A stretch of 64,000 nucleotides of DNA from positions 2,294,001 to 2,358,000 of the forward strand of contig JAXBDG010000008.1 in assembly GCA_036320915.1 (NCBI GenBank), given 5' to 3'. Positions 32,865 through 45,940 of this stretch are shown in pieces. Numbering within the stretch: position 1 is the first letter of the stretch; every line of letters begins with the position of its first letter. This stretch comes from Linnemannia elongata (Eukaryota; Mortierellomycota; Mortierellomycetes; Mortierellales; Mortierellaceae). A model generated the notes under the pieces. That model searched no databases, was not told where the DNA came from, and saw only the letters and a list, made by a program, of their open reading frames with translations. A program made the position numbers and the translations under genes.

Positions 32865-35434
32865 CGTTCAGGTCGCTTGGGCGCATCTTGGGGGCAAGCC
32901 GACAGATTCAAGGACCCGACCCGGAGAAAACTCGTTCCTTCCTCAACTATACCGAAAAGGCAACCTTTGAGAATCTGACGTATGTTTCCTCCTTCAAAAT
33001 CCTAAGCGAAGAAAAATGACCTAGGAATGAAAATGATGATGATGATAGTTGGACTATGACGATGGCAGACAGGAAACAAGTGCGCCACTAACCGGACCTA
33101 TTTTCTTTACTGTCAACCCTTCTAGTGTCATGATTGACTGCAGTCGCGGAGGTGTGTTGAAGCAATCGAGCGTGTTCAGCATGATGCGCAACTGTGCATT
33201 AATGGGCATCAACATGATGCAGCTCTACACCGAGGACACCTACGAGATGGAAGGCGAGACCTTTTTTGGATACCTGCGAGGAGGTTACACTCGCCAGGAG
33301 CTCATACACATGGACGACTATGCCGATGCTCTTGGCATTGAGCTGGTCCCCTGCATCCAGACCCTGGGCCATCTTGGCCAGATGCTGCAGTGGCCCAAAT
33401 ACCATATCTATCGTGATACCAACGAGGTATTGTTGGCTAATTGGGACGAGACCTACAACCTCATCGAAAGGGTATGCTTTGCATTGCATCTTGACTTTGC
33501 TATCTCATGCGTTCTTTTGAACGTTTCTTGTTGCGGGTGAACTCTTTCTCTGATTCGTCGCTTTCTAAACTCAAAAAAAATAGATGATTACGACCATCAG
33601 CTCACCGCTGAGATCCAAGAGGATTCACGTTGGTTTGGATGAGGCAGCAGGAGTTGGGGAGGGTCGGTATCGTCAGATTTTTGGCTACGAAGATCCCACT
33701 CGTGTCTTTCTTCACCATCTCAAACGCGTGCAAGACATCTGCAAGCGACTCGAATTGAAACCCATGATCTGGTCCGACAGTACGTTACTCCCAATTATAT
33801 GCTTCTTGTACACTTGCTTTTCGCTTGTTTTTCGTTCGATCATCAAATTTATTAATTTGCATGCATTGCATTTCGATGATCAATTGCTTCCTGTTGTTAT
33901 TTAGTGCTTTTTACGCTAGCAAATAAGAACAATAGCTTAGCTGGATACTACGATGGTGGTACGCCTCAGTTGACGGACAACTTGCCTCCAGACATCGACC
34001 TCGTCTACTGGGACTATTACCACACAGCGAGTGAGTCATACGCCAACAAGATTGAACAGCATCGAGAGTTGGGTTGTCTTAACCCCTGGGTCGCAACAGC
34101 AGCTTGGACTTGGAACCGATTCTGGTGTGCGCTCCCTTTCTCGTTTGCAACCATCCAGGCCTCCTGTCAGGCTGCAAAGCTTGACAGTAAGCCTGATGCA
34201 CAGGGTGTGATCGGCAAGAACGTCAGGAACATGATGATTACGATCTGGGGGGATGAGGGTCACGAATGTGACATGTTCTCTGCTCTTCCAGCCATGTATT
34301 ACTTTGCGGATCATGGATATACCCAAGATGCTGAGATTGATCTTGATCGGCTAAAGAATTGCTTCGAGGGCGTCTGTGGAGCCAAGTTTGATGACTGGGT
34401 CTATGCTAGCAAGGCAAGTTCTTATCACAGGGGCTATCTTCACTTGTCTCTTGGACAACGATGCAGAAACATTGACTAACCTTTGTCTGCTCGGTCTGAT
34501 ATTTGTACGCTGTAGATTGACCAAGTGATGGACTCAGATACACCCTTAACCTTGAAAACTCACTTTGCACCCAACACCAGCAAATATCTGCTTTGGGAAG
34601 GTAATCAATCACAGATACTTTACACAAAAAATATGAATGGTCGTCAGGAAACGCGTCCTTGATTGAAACTGACATGTCACGCGTCGCTTTTTTTTTCTTT
34701 TTTCTCTGTCGTTGTTGTCAATAGACCCATTCCTGGCACACATTTCGCCACAGTATGCTATGATGAACCTAGAAACACACTATGGCGAAATTGCCCAGAA
34801 CCTAAGCAAGATGATCGACCACAACAAAGAGACCTTCCCTGAGAACGAACGTCTTCGGATGGCCTACTTGGTCGCCCAAGTCCTCACCCTTAAATGTCAT
34901 CTCCACTCACGAATGACCATCGCCTACCGCTCGGGCGACCGCCAAGAACTGTGTGACCTGACTGAGGGTCGCCTCGTCGACCTCCAGGTGGCTGTGGATC
35001 AGCTCTGGAAGTACCATAGGTCCTTGTGGCACAAGACTAATAAGCCATTTGGGTGGGAGGTCGTCGAGATGCGGTATGGTGGGTTGAGAACGAGGCTCTT
35101 GACTATGAGAGATCGGATTCTGGAGTACCTTGAGGGGATCGAAAACTGGGACCGCCAGCAGCAGCAACAACAACAGAATGGTGGCGCTGTGTTGGCTTCC
35201 TCGGTATGTAGCCAGCACAGTAATGGCACCCATTCCCAGGACGGCGCCGGGGCAGCAGCAGAGTCTTATTTGACTTCTTCGATGAGACGGGGCAGTTGGA
35301 TGGACAAGAACCAGCAATCGGATAAACCCACTATCCCGGAATTCGATACCAACCGCGAGGCCATGTACGAGTATGCGGGTTGTAACCTACTCATGGACTA
35401 CAACCGTGTCTCTACTCCTAGCCGCCCTGGTTAA
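32865..35434 (+). CDS. GH20 beta-N-acetylhexosaminidase (hexosaminidase D-like)
   Basis: This is a glycoside hydrolase family 20 barrel that removes N-acetylhexosamine residues. The exon from 32865 codes FRSLGRILGASRQIQG; the donor at 32980 and the TTCTAG acceptor before 33126 join NLT to VMIDCSRGGVLKQSSVFSMM, as in the family. Further motifs are NMMQLYTEDTYEMEGETFFG, GIELVPCIQTLGHLGQML, the catalytic Asp-Glu in HVGLDEAAGVGEGRY, LKPMIWSD, PDIDLVYWDYYH and MITIWGDEGHECDMF. No signal peptide is seen in the part I can read, as in hexosaminidase D rather than secreted enzymes. The C-terminal region has a Gln run (35156-35178) and ends SRVSTPSRPG-like. Five or six introns. The 5' end is unresolved. 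Confidence 0.85.
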
Positions 35435-35629
35435 ATACTTTTTTTTTTTATCTTGTTGTGCTTGTCTTGTTGTTTGCTTTCTCACATAATAAACTCTTGG
35501 CGCGCAAAGCAATGTACTTCAATGGTTATCGATTTTATTATTGTCGTCGTGTCAGTAGGGTCGTATCCAAAAAGAAAAAAAGTGAGTCCAAAAAGTCAAA
35601 TTTCACAAATGTATACAAGCCAAGCACAT

Positions 35630-38083
35630 TTAGAAGTTTGCCCAGTCATCATCATCTCCCCAGCCATCCTTCTTCCCGCTCTTGTTACCAGCAGCAGTAG
35701 GCTTGGCAGCCGTCGCACGCGCTGCTGCCGAGGTCGCGGGAGTAGTCCGGTTGCTGGCCGCAGATCCAGCTCTAGGCGCAGGCGAGTTCGAGTTGGACCT
35801 CGAGATACCCATTCCTCCAGCTTGATAACTGCTACCATTGTTGGCAGTGTTTCCAAAACCGTTGTTGTTGCTGTTGTTACCGTTGCTGTTATAAGGTCCG
35901 GGAGAAGAGTTGTTGTTACGAACTGGGGGCTGGTTCTTTTGTTCGTAATGGTTCATGGTCGAGTTAAAGAAATCATCGCCGCCGCCATTGCTGCCTCCTT
36001 GCTGGTAGTCTGATGATCCAAATCCGCCGTAACGACTGTTGGAACGCGAAGCTGCACCAGCCTGAGGGTTGATCTGCGAGTTCACCATTGTGCCCAAAGT
36101 ACGACCGCCTTCTTGAACCTACATATAGAGACACATCGCCCAATCAGAAATAATAAGAACACCGTTGTGTGAGTGGCTAATGAACATAATACAAGCGTCT
36201 TCATGCAAAAGAAAAAAAGGACCTGTCAAGAAGTTTACCTTTTGTCCAATAGAGGAGACATAACCGCCAACCTTGTTCTGGAAGTCGGGATCGGTAACAG
36301 TGGCGGCAGTAGGCTTGATCACATTCTCGTTGATCATGTTGGCACCAGCGACCAAGGTGGTCGACAGCAATGACCAACCCTTCGACAGCGCTGCAGCAGG
36401 ATCGTTCAAGATATCGTTAACATCCAAGGAGTCATTGTGAGCTGAAGGAGCAGGTGTGTTTCCGAAACCACCATACTTGCCACCTTGACTAGGAGGCAAG
36501 TTTTCTGAACGCTGTGCGTTTTCTGATCCAAGTCGGTTGAAATAGCTTTCGTTTCTCTGCTTGTCCGTCAAGGGGGCCATTCCTCCGTTGTTAACGCCAA
36601 TGCTACCGCCTGGTGAAGGAGAGTTGTATCCGTTGCTGGGGCTGTTGTATCCGTTTGAGCCGTTGTTGTTGTTGTTGAAACCGCCGTTATTGCTTCTAGA
36701 GCCGAACGGCTGTTGGTTGGAGGCAGGAGAACCAGATCGGTTGCTGGTGGCCGAGTTGGGGCGAATTGGCGCACGCGCCGCTGATGTCGAAGGGGTCCAT
36801 GGGCGTCCCTCACAAAGGGCAGCCAACTATATCCGTGTGAAAATGACACCAGACAAGGGGCACGAGCGTGCTGTTAGTCAGAGGCAGAAAGTTGACAGCA
36901 AATAAACAAACGCCAGCAGCGAATTCATGCCAATGCGCATTCCTTCGCTTATGCAGAAAAGGGTGCGTCTTTTTGGCGAATATTACCTTTTCCTTGTACT
37001 GGGTCGCAAAGACGCTGCTGTACTTTTCCTTGATCGACATTCCCTGGTAGAAGTCGGGGCTTGCCTCAAAAAAGTCCTTGGCCTTAATGTTGCCTCCAAG
37101 TTCCATCTTTTTGAGCTGATCATCCGACCACTTGTCCATCGATATGGAACGCACAAAACTACAACCCGGCAGAGATAAAGTAAGATAACAAAGATATTGA
37201 TAAATGGCTCTCCGAGAGAGGATACTACAATTGCGTCTGTATCCTTCCTGATTGATTGAAAGAGTAACCCTCTACATCGATCCTCTCTTCCAGTGTAGGG
37301 ATGATAGCATGAACCATTGCGAAAGAACAAGCAGGAAGGTCGAAGAGGTAAGTCGGTCTGAAAGTGTCGCAAGAGAAGAAAACATACCTGATGTGAACAC
37401 CAAGGGAGCGATGAACCCCTGAACACTCCAAGCAAATAAAGATACCCAGATTGCAACTAGCCCATTGTGGGTTGGGCGCGTTACAGTCCATGCAGTTCTA
37501 TTGGCACAACCAAACAGGGAGTAAACCGAATGCACACGTCAGTTCGTCAGTCAGTTGGGCTTGGGTCGTCATTGCAAGAAGGGCAAGGGCAAGAGAAGGC
37601 AGGAACAAAAAGGTAAAGGTCGCAACAAGGTTGAACTAGAGGTACGGGTGTGATGTCGCTCGCTGAAGTCATCATCTGCTCTTGTTCCATCTCCTGTTTC
37701 TTATTGTTGTGCTCACTCCAGCAATCGCTCAGTGTGATGTGGTGCTGGTCATGATGAGCTGTTCTGTGGATAGAGTAGTCGCAGAACGACCATCCCAGTT
37801 TGTTCCTGAGTTCACACACAGATCTGATCTCTTCCTGCAGTTCTGGCATTCACTTCTTCGCTCCTTCTTCTCTCCTTGTCCAGTGATGCGAGCCCGAAGG
37901 TCGACTCTATATGTCTGGGACCTCTGCGACTACAGCCCTGACTTTGAATCCCTGCTTGGCTGACATCTGAAAGAATAGGAAGCAAGGGTCGAAGAGGAAG
38001 ATGAGAAGAAGGGAGGATATTTATACCTTGTTCCCTTCCCTGCGCTGGATGTCGAAGAGGATGCGTTTGTACTCGACGGCCAT
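35630..38083 (-). CDS. GCS1: ArfGAP1/Gcs1-type ARF GTPase-activating protein
   Basis: This GAP stimulates GTP hydrolysis on ARF1 in Golgi COPI traffic. From the ATG at 38081-38083, [19 protein letters not shown] joins [15 protein letters not shown], and [17 protein letters not shown] completes the CX2CX16CX2C zinc finger with the arginine finger in the GVHRSLG segment. [20 protein letters not shown] and [17 protein letters not shown] complete the GAP domain. The tail is Asn/Ser/Gly-rich with a segment [20 protein letters not shown] that resembles a lipid-packing-sensor helix. It ends [14 protein letters not shown]. The first intron is about 0.5 kb (about 37498-38023), long for this window. 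Convergent with the GH20 gene. Confidence 0.92.
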
Positions 38084-38888
38084 GGCGTGTGGACGATGAG
38101 GGTAAAAAGATGTAAGAGTGGAGAGGGAGTGAGGGGAGAAAGAAAGTGAAGAGAAGAAAAGGAAGAAAAATGTAATTAAAAGAAGTCTAAAAAAAGTCTG
38201 AATCGGATCTGGATTCACTCGCACTCTCCCCACTCACTCACCACCCCTTGGACCTGTACCCTTCTGAAAACTTATACTCTTTCAACCACTCGCTCGCCCT
38301 TATTACTTTGCGCCTTGTGAAATGGGCTGGGCAGGCTCACTTCTTGCTACTTCACCTGTTCTCTAGGCTGTAGCTTCTTATTTCTACTTTTGCTGCCATG
38401 CGACAACTAGAAACTCAATGGTACAAACCCATCGACACCCATCTTCTCGTCTTGCCCTTTTCTTACTTGTGTTGTGCAAAGCTCAGAGAGTCCCAGCCAG
38501 GACGAAGGCGATGCGATGGCGTGTTACCTGCATGCGCCTAGTGGATCCAATCATTTAATTGGTCTCTTTTCCACTTGTTGGCCTTCATTTTTCCATTCAG
38601 CCTCCTTTCCCCCCTTGAGCTCCTGCCCTTAGGAATGCTCAAGCTCTAAATAAACACTCCCTTGCACAAATGGTGAACCCTTTTTTCATTTTCCTTTCAT
38701 TGCCAATACCACGCGACAAGAAAACGCTTCCATTCTTCATTCAGTTCGGCGCTCATATATCTGGATATATACTTTCTAACGTTGGACAGAGTTCAAACAC
38801 ACTGCTCTGCCGTCTTCATCATTATTTCTTGTTGCTTAGTAAACTACATGAAAAGATAAAGATACATTCTAGGACAAAGGGAAAGCTT
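38084..38888. other. Intergenic region between ArfGAP and kinase genes
   Basis: About 800 bp with the ArfGAP promoter (GA-rich on plus, 38100-38200) and the 3' flank of the kinase gene. No coding sequence recognised. Confidence 0.5.
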
Positions 38889-41063
38889 CTATCGATAACG
38901 GTAAACCTCGCAGCCAGTCTGCTCTTGGTATAGGTATCGCTGGTACTTGATCTCCTGGAGGCGACAGGTCCATTCGCACAACTCAAGGTTGCCACCAACA
39001 GCGCCAGCAAGGGTCGCCGACGCCATCTTGCACTTGGTCGAGGTAACGGTGGCACTAGAGGAAGAGGGTCCAACGGCAAGGAACGGGTGGGAATCGAGCA
39101 AATCTTGGGCTGAGCGACGATCCTTGGGGTTCTCCTGCAACATGTTCTGGAGGAGATCGGCGGCCTGGACAAGGACCTTGGGATACATCGCACCCTGTCC
39201 AATAAACTCCTTCAACGCGGCAACGGTTTGGTTGGTATTTTCGAGTCCGAGGTACTTGGACCCAAAGTAGTGCAGATCGCAATCGGGGATATATGCCTCC
39301 AACATCTCGCCGAGAACAATTCCAAGCGAGTAAAGGTCTGCCGCCATCACATCATACTCTCCATAAGCAGAGGGGCGAAGAATTTCAGGCGCAATGTAAC
39401 CGGTCGTGCCGCAGACGGGGATCGACTTTTCAGCGGCACTACGGTCGACGGTCATGGAAAGACCAAAGTCGATGACGACCACATCTCGTTTGGCGTGGGT
39501 GACCATCAGGTTCGAAGGGTTGATGTCCAGATGGACAATATCTTTGGCATGTACGGCAGCAAGACCAGTCAGGACCTGGCGCATAGTCTTGCGGACCGAG
39601 CAGAGGTTCTTGTTAACGGCATGGACATCAAATGGTTTGAGCATGGGCAGGACCAAGACGGTGTCGCCATTGTCGTTGACGAACGAGTCTTGGAGCTGGA
39701 TGACATGGGGCAGCTGACGGAGACCATGGAGGAGCTCGAGCTCTTTCTCGGCGAGGCCGGCGACGGGGACGGTCTTGAAGGCCAGGGGCATGAAGTCGGC
39801 AATGCGAATACCAAACTCGATCGTGGACAAGTCGTGCTGCAGTATGAAACAAAGATGCCGAAGTACTAGGTTAGTGATCGTGTGCGAGTAGAGTGATGAT
39901 TGATTGATTGATCAACTGATCATTCCTAGGCGACGCGTTGTGGCGAGGATAGAAACCCCTTAACGCTGTCTCCCAGTGAACGAAGAACAGGCAACAAAAA
40001 AAAATGACAGCGACAAAAGGAAGTCTCAGAACTAGCAAAGGAAGATGAACAATCGATCGGAGCCTGGGTAGCATCGATTTCAACGACGATAAGAGAGAAG
40101 GACGAAAGGGAAGAGTAACGGGAATTGAAAGAGCAGACGAGGTGAAGAATACTTGCCTCGAGCTTAGGGAACATGTCGTTGACGAGATAATCGGTCTGGC
40201 CCTTGGAAGGGTGGTGCTCACACGGGGCCGTGTATACATAGTCTGCAGAGCAGCAGGCATTACTATCAGCCTTCTGCTGCTCCTCTGCGACCTTAGCCTG
40301 GCCCTGCTTGGACAGACCAGACATGGAGTTGGCCTGTGCATCGGTGGAGTTGGACTCGTTCGAATCCATCGAGGCAACGGAATCAGTCTCGGCATTCTCC
40401 ATCAGATTGTCAGTTGAGGCATCGTAATGGCTCTTTTCCTCTCCATTCACAGGACTCTGGAGCATAGTGCTCGACATGATGTCCTCCAGCTTGCCAGCAA
40501 GTTGCATAGACCGCGACTTTGTGTGACAGGGGCTGATGATGTGATATTGACTGTGGCTACGCATGTGGGTCTGGATCTGGTGGATCAAGGGGTGGCCCTG
40601 GCCATAGTAGCTGGCTCGCTGGCGATGACGACGTTGGAGCAGAGTAAGGCGGATGGGGGGCAGACCGACAGTGTTGCGAGGCTGACGTGAAGAGAGAGGA
40701 AGGAGGGGAGTAGGGGCAAACGAGAATTGGAGGGATCGTCTGTTGTTGCTTTGGAGGATGTTCTTGCTACTGAGGTCACTACTATTACTACTGTCACTCT
40801 GGCTATCGCCATCATCACCGGCGATACTGGATGGCTCAGAGAAAGCATCGAAGCTGTTTTAAAACAAAAAGGAAACGGGTTAGGTTTCTCGATTGCTGTC
40901 GTCTTATGTCGCCTTTGTTGTAGACATTGTTGTTCAGTTAGAGTGGATAGCGGGCTATGATCGGAAAGAATTAACAAACGCCGAGATTGATAGATAGATA
41001 ACGAAAATAAATGGGGTTCGCATACTTTGCTGCAGATTGGGTAGATATGGATTGGACCGCCAT
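38889..41063 (-). CDS. Atypical protein kinase-domain protein
   Basis: Exon 1 (MAVQSISTQSAA, ATG at 41061-41063) joins a long exon with a Ser/Asp/Asn-rich N-terminal region, NFDAFSEPSSIAGDDGDSQS to VNDMFPKLE. A GC-AG intron (39837-40156) then joins HDLSTIEFGIRIADFMPLAF. The kinase fold follows: candidate ATP lysine in LAFKTV, helix-C Glu in EKELELLHGL, catalytic loop HLDINPSNLM, DFGLSM, GTTGYIAPEIL and MAADLYSLGIVLGEML. The loop differs from HRDxKPxN: Arg is Leu and Lys is Asn, while Asp and final Asn remain. No clear Gly-rich loop is seen. The C-terminus ends ELCEWTCRLQEIKYQRYLYQ and a short tail. The family within the kinome is unclear; a cell-cycle kinase is possible but not shown. Confidence 0.8.
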
Positions 41064-44000
41064 GATGAGTGTTGTTGCTGTTGCTTTCGATGGGAAGAAG
41101 AGAAAGGAGACTTGCTGGTTTTTTGTTTGTTTAGTTGTGGACTAAGGGTTTGGAGGAGCGGAAGAGGAGAAGTGAGGATGACGGAAATCACTGATTGTGG
41201 TGTAAGAGGGAGGAGGAGTAGTGGGTGTGGGGACAGCGGAAACACGATAGTTGCATCAAAGGAACTGGTTCAATGGGGTTTTACAGCGGTGAAGGGTAAG
41301 TGGGAGGTGAGTAAGTGTATGGATGGGGGTATGGGTGAAGAAATAGAAAAAAGAGAAGGAAGGAGGGTAAGAAAGAGAGAGAGAGGTTGCCAGGTAATTA
41401 AGGGAGAAAAGTGTGGTGAGAGGCTGAAGACAGAAGGTGGTTGTGTTGGATAGGAATGGATTCGAATTGAGGCGTAGTGGAGTGAAAGATAACGAATAAA
41501 AAAATTAAGTGAGTGAAGAAGAGTGGATAAGTGTGAAGAAGAGTGAGGAAGGAAGAGGATGATGAAGAAGAGAGGAATATAAAGAAAGAGAAAGTGAGGA
41601 TGGACCACGATTCTCCGTTATGTCATATGTCATATATTTCAATTGTCTGTTGTGCCTGTTCACAAACAACAACAAAAAAAAGCTCTCCTTCATTCATACA
41701 CTTTTTCGAATGAGTGAGTGTCCGTGGAGTTGTGGAAGGGAAGCCCTTTCCTTAGTGCTTTTGAAAGATAAGCTAGCCTCCTATTCATAGGACATAATAT
41801 TCAATACAATACAATCCCGTCCAATCAATCGCCGCTCTGCCCTCAGCCTGCCACTCGGCCTTGGCCTTGATCCTTGCCTACCTGGCACTTGCACTCACTC
41901 AATAAAGTCAGCCAGCCTCGATCCAAACAGATCAGGGCGCTCATGTCAGCCACTTACTCACTCAGTCAGTCAAGTCACTCACTCACTTACTTAGTCTACT
42001 CAAGTCAGTCATTCATTTGTTCACAACCCGTACCAGCCCCGGTTTATTCATTTCACTGGAAGGTGATCCCCTATAACCTTCATTCCTCTCGTCCAATATG
42101 ATTCAACCATGACACCATTCTTCCCCCACAGAAAAGAAAGAAGAACCCTGACCGGTTGCCACATTCATCAGCAGGATTGACGTTATTCGATTTCTTTTTT
42201 CAGTCTTCTTGAAAACTGCGGGGTAACTAACTTGCTTCATTCCCCCCGAAAGCAACACACTCGCCCAGCAGAGCTTGTTGTTTTTCTTACCTGTGGACTT
42301 GAGCTAGTGGCAATGGACAATGGAGGCTAGCTCGGACACGCCACTCGTCTTTGTTCACTCGGTGCCTTTCTTTGATCCATAGTCCACTTTTACTTCTTTA
42401 CACCGATGCCGATGGATGTGAGCAAGCCTGTTTTTGTTTCACTCTCCTTCACTGCCACCCTCGCTCTCTATCTCTGTTACGTTCTCGTTTCTTTGACGAA
42501 CTCACTTTACTTCTTCCGCCAGGGGGCAAGGGGTGAAGGAGTATGAGTAGGAGTAGGAGTTGGATTGCAGGTAAAAAAAGATGAAGTACCGTACTGTTCA
42601 GACGGAGATGGATTGTATGCAGCAAAGCAAGCAAGCATCGACGACGACAAAATAATAGTAAATGCCAACCAAGCGTCGAGTACCATTGGATCCTAGCGAG
42701 TACCTCATGTCAATTGGCGAAACCTGATCATCCCTTGCTTTTTTTCTCAGTCTTGCTGGTTACTGCTTGCTCCTGATTTTTTTGCTGGTTGTTGTTTTTA
42801 GCATTACTCTCTATCAAGCAAACTCGTCCCTGCGGATCAGAGAGGGAGAGATAGAGAGAATGAGTTGGTAGTAAAACATCCTTTTGGTACACAATTGCCA
42901 CCTAGCCTTCATTGCTACTATTGCTAATGCGCGCATTCTGCATTAATCCCGCCTCCTTTTCTTGCTTACTCTCTTACTTTCTCAAGAAAAATGAACGACG
43001 AGTAAGCTTTTTCGCTATGCCTAGAGAATATGGCCTAGGTTCGAATGAAAGTGGAAAAAAAATCGAGGATAGGAAGGAGGAGGCCAGCCAAAAGGGTTGA
43101 AACGAAGCAAAAAGGAAATACCATCACATCTGGACACGAAATACATAAGCGAAGGAGTCTGGTTCATGGAATCTTGACATCCATAGTCCTTCTCCTTGTT
43201 TGGTACCATCCTGCTCTCTTTCTCTTTTTCTTACTTTCTCACTCTCTATCTCCTCTCTTTTTTTTCTTGCCTCTCCTTCTAACGACTGTTGCAAAAAAAA
43301 AGAAAAAGAAAAAGAGAGACGAGGCCGGTGGGTTACCCATGATCACTTTTCCTTTCCTGTGTACACTTTTATTATGTGGTTACTGTACCCTCTCAATGAC
43401 ACCACGACATCCTCAAAATAACATTGACGTCTCAATGTACCGTCGTCGTCGAAAGAGAGAGAAAAGCTTTCGCCAGGTATCTTTGAGGATACCGAGCATC
43501 GACGACAACGTTTTTTTTTTGTTCCTTTTTTTTGACAACCGACGACACCTCAATGTTGTTATGGTCCTCTCCTTGCCTTCTCTTCTTCCGCGTGCTTTTT
43601 TTTTTTTTTTTGGGCCAAGTTACACCCCTGGCTTTTAGGCTACCAGTCTGTACTAGTGCCTTTTGTTCCATCGGACCTTTCTTTTCTTCTCTTGCAAATA
43701 CACATAGTGGTACTATTGACTCGTAGAAACACTTCTTGACACCCTGCCTCACCCCACAACTTTTTTGGGATTGGATTAGATGGAAAAACCACCGGTCGAA
43801 AGCCGAGGATTAGAGGTCTGTACCGAAGCTGCACCCACATTTTTTTGTTAAATGTTTCTACCTAGAAAGATACGCCCATTATCATTGCATTGTGGTTTCT
43901 CTCTTCTAAGTAGGCTTGGGCTTGGCGAGTAAGAGCAAGCGACTAAAGGAGAGACAACAAACACCAACAAAAGTAGATGATAGATGGGATAACTGGCTAT

Positions 44001-44933
44001 CGATAGTGAACTAAGTGGCTTGATCGGCTCACTCCTAGGTATTCGGGGGGGGGGGGGGGGGGGGAGGCACAAGGGAGAAGAGGGAGGGGTTTTTGTTGTT
44101 AGCCTATGAGGCAAAGGTACTCCATTGACACTAGCGTCCTTTTTTTTGTTACCTGTTTGTTGCTTTGTTTTCAATTGCCTTTTTCTCAATGAACGAGAGA
44201 GAGAGAGAGCAATTTCTTTTCAGATGGATAAGAGGGAAAGAGAAGACAGGGAAGCGGGAGGATAAGGGTGTAGGATGGCTGTTGCTGTTACCTATCAAAG
44301 GGTCTCTTTAAGATCGAAGGATCCAGGATTACTATTCTTCTTGGCTCACTTGCTCGCTCTCTTTTCCTTGTGGCATAGAAAGATGGGATAAAGCAGAAAA
44401 GACGTGAGGGATTATGAGCGAATCGAAAAATGAGCTCAGACCATTGCTCTAATACCCTGGGTAGAAGTAAACATTTGATGCTCAGGCCTAATTTTTTGTG
44501 CCCGCTTCAGCCATCCACCTATTCCACTCCGAAATGAAATGAAATCGGATCGGCGAAGCAAGCCTAATAAAAAAAAAATAGGTCATTGCTGTTGCGACAG
44601 TAGCGAAAATTGAAAGAAGAGACAGCTCTGCGGGATAAACGAAAAGTAGAAGAATGACAATGTTCTGACGATCTTAAAGTAGTAGGCTTGAAGGGGATAT
44701 CGTTCCCGCAGCCGTGATCCATCTCACTTGAGGCCAAAAAAAAAAAAAAAAAAAAAAAAAAGAAAAGACCTTCTTGCTGTCTTTACCAGGCAAGTAAAAA
44801 AGACGATGGTACATGCCTTTTGAGCGCAATACGATATCAACCTGGGCAGACGTGCCAGTACGATAAGAACGTCCTGGGATGCACCTAGTGCTAAGTGCAC
44901 TCAGGTTGCTCGAGTGAGCAAAAATAAAAGATG
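41064..44933. other. Gene-free stretch of about 3.9 kb
   Basis: After the kinase promoter (plus strand GA-rich, 41090-41600) I find no credible gene. The DNA has CACT/CAGT-type short repeats (41940-42010), CT- or GA-rich patches, and homopolymers, including G20 at 44045-44064 and an A run near 44737-44761. Open frames are low-complexity and no splice-linked exons or motifs appear. Confidence 0.5.
44045..44064. repeat. G homopolymer (20)
   Basis: Uninterrupted run of G on the plus strand; it could form G-quadruplex-like structure and is also a likely sequencing trouble spot. Confidence 0.9.
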
Positions 44934-45006
44934 AGGTCTCGCCGAGACTCGAACTCGGATTGCAAGATTCAGAGTCTTGATTGCTAACCAATTACAACAC
45001 GAAACC
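44934..45006 (-). tRNA. tRNA-Gln (anticodon CUG)
   Basis: The minus strand folds as a 73-nt tRNA without intron. The acceptor stem is GGTTTCG with CGAGACC; the D arm is TTGTAATTGGTTAGCAA; the anticodon stem CAAGA/TCTTG encloses loop CTCTGAA with anticodon CTG (CUG); the T arm is CCGAG-TTCGAGT-CTCGG; the discriminator base is T. Internal A and B boxes are intact. A T-rich terminator follows on the minus strand (CATCTTTTATTTTT). It is identical over 73 nt to the copy at 60608-60680. Confidence 0.96.
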
Positions 45007-45091
45007 TTTGAATCATCTTGATGTTTCGTGTGAGTCTCTGACATTATTATTCTCAAGGGGCAGATTTCTGCACGTGACGGTTGAGCGCCAC

Positions 45092-45092
<1 letters not shown>

Positions 45093-45134
<42 letters not shown>
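45093..45134. repeat. A homopolymer (42)
   Basis: Uninterrupted A run 87 bp from the 5' end of the tRNA-Gln gene. It might be a retroposon tail, but no element is recognisable before it. Confidence 0.9.
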
Positions 45135-45135
<1 letters not shown>

Positions 45136-45932
45136 CGCGAAAAAAGGTGCGAAAAAAGGTGCGGAAATGAACGGGGAATGGTGCCTGGATTTGACAATGA
45201 GGCGAAGACGATCCCTGGATCAGTATATGTGAGCGTGAAGGTATTGAAGGTTAAGATCAAACAAACTAGTTTATTTGTCTCATTCATTCGCTCACGATCA
45301 AAAGGTTCGTTCGTTTCAAAGAAAGGACCTTTCAAGCCGCCGAACAAAAAAAAAATGGACGAAGAGCTTGTGAAAAGTTGGGAAAGGAAAAGGTATAGGA
45401 AGAAGTAAGGTCGTCCGTTTGTTGTTGCTATCGCTTTCTTACCCATGTCATCCTCGTCCTGTGGCAAATCATACACGTCGACATGTTGTTTTTGCTACCT
45501 TGCTTCAGGGCGATACGCCAGCTCATTTTAGGGTTTTTATCTTCCTGCAACGGTGGTTTTGTCTTTTCAACTTCTTATCGGATTCCTCCTGCCCTTACAG
45601 CATCGCATTCATTTCAAGCGTTGCTCCGGGATTTGATATCTAACATGAGTGAAAAAAAAAATTGCCGTGATGAGTAAGGTTGCGCTTTAGTTTTTTTTTT
45701 CTGCGCGAAGGGTCTTTGTCTCCTGCCAAGCTTAGTATTAATTACTTTTACGATACTACATTCCGAATCCACGATGTAGCGACATCATAGTCGCGATTAA
45801 TACTTTTTTTGTTGCCTTGGAGGATGACGCGAGGCGGATCGTGTCACTTTACTATGATGGGTAGCTATGGGCGACGTGTCATCAACGCGTGGGTAACGTC
45901 TATCGGAGGATCGTCGTGGCTAGGCATAGTTG

Positions 45933-45940
45933 GCGATTTA
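45933..45940. repeat. Target-site duplication, left copy
   Basis: GCGATTTA directly abuts the element end CAGTG. The same 8 bp follow the element at 49759-49766. Eight-bp duplications are the mark of hAT transposons. Confidence 0.93.

Larger units (their letters stand above)
45007..45940. other. Intergenic sequence up to the hAT element
   Basis: It holds a 42-nt A run and no recognised gene. Sequence just left of the transposon (45800-45940) forms an open frame that would continue across one copy of the target site to the right flank, but I cannot assign it. Confidence 0.45.

Noticed and set aside
33049..33125. Coding extension of the GH20 exon upstream of the VMIDCSRGG segment
   Set aside because: The frame cannot join the previous exon in phase, and a pyrimidine tract with TTCTAG directly before TGTCATG gives a clean in-phase acceptor.
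43045..43638. 197-codon plus-strand frame
   Set aside because: Composed of Lys-rich and Phe/Leu-rich runs from purine and pyrimidine tracts; no splice or family support.
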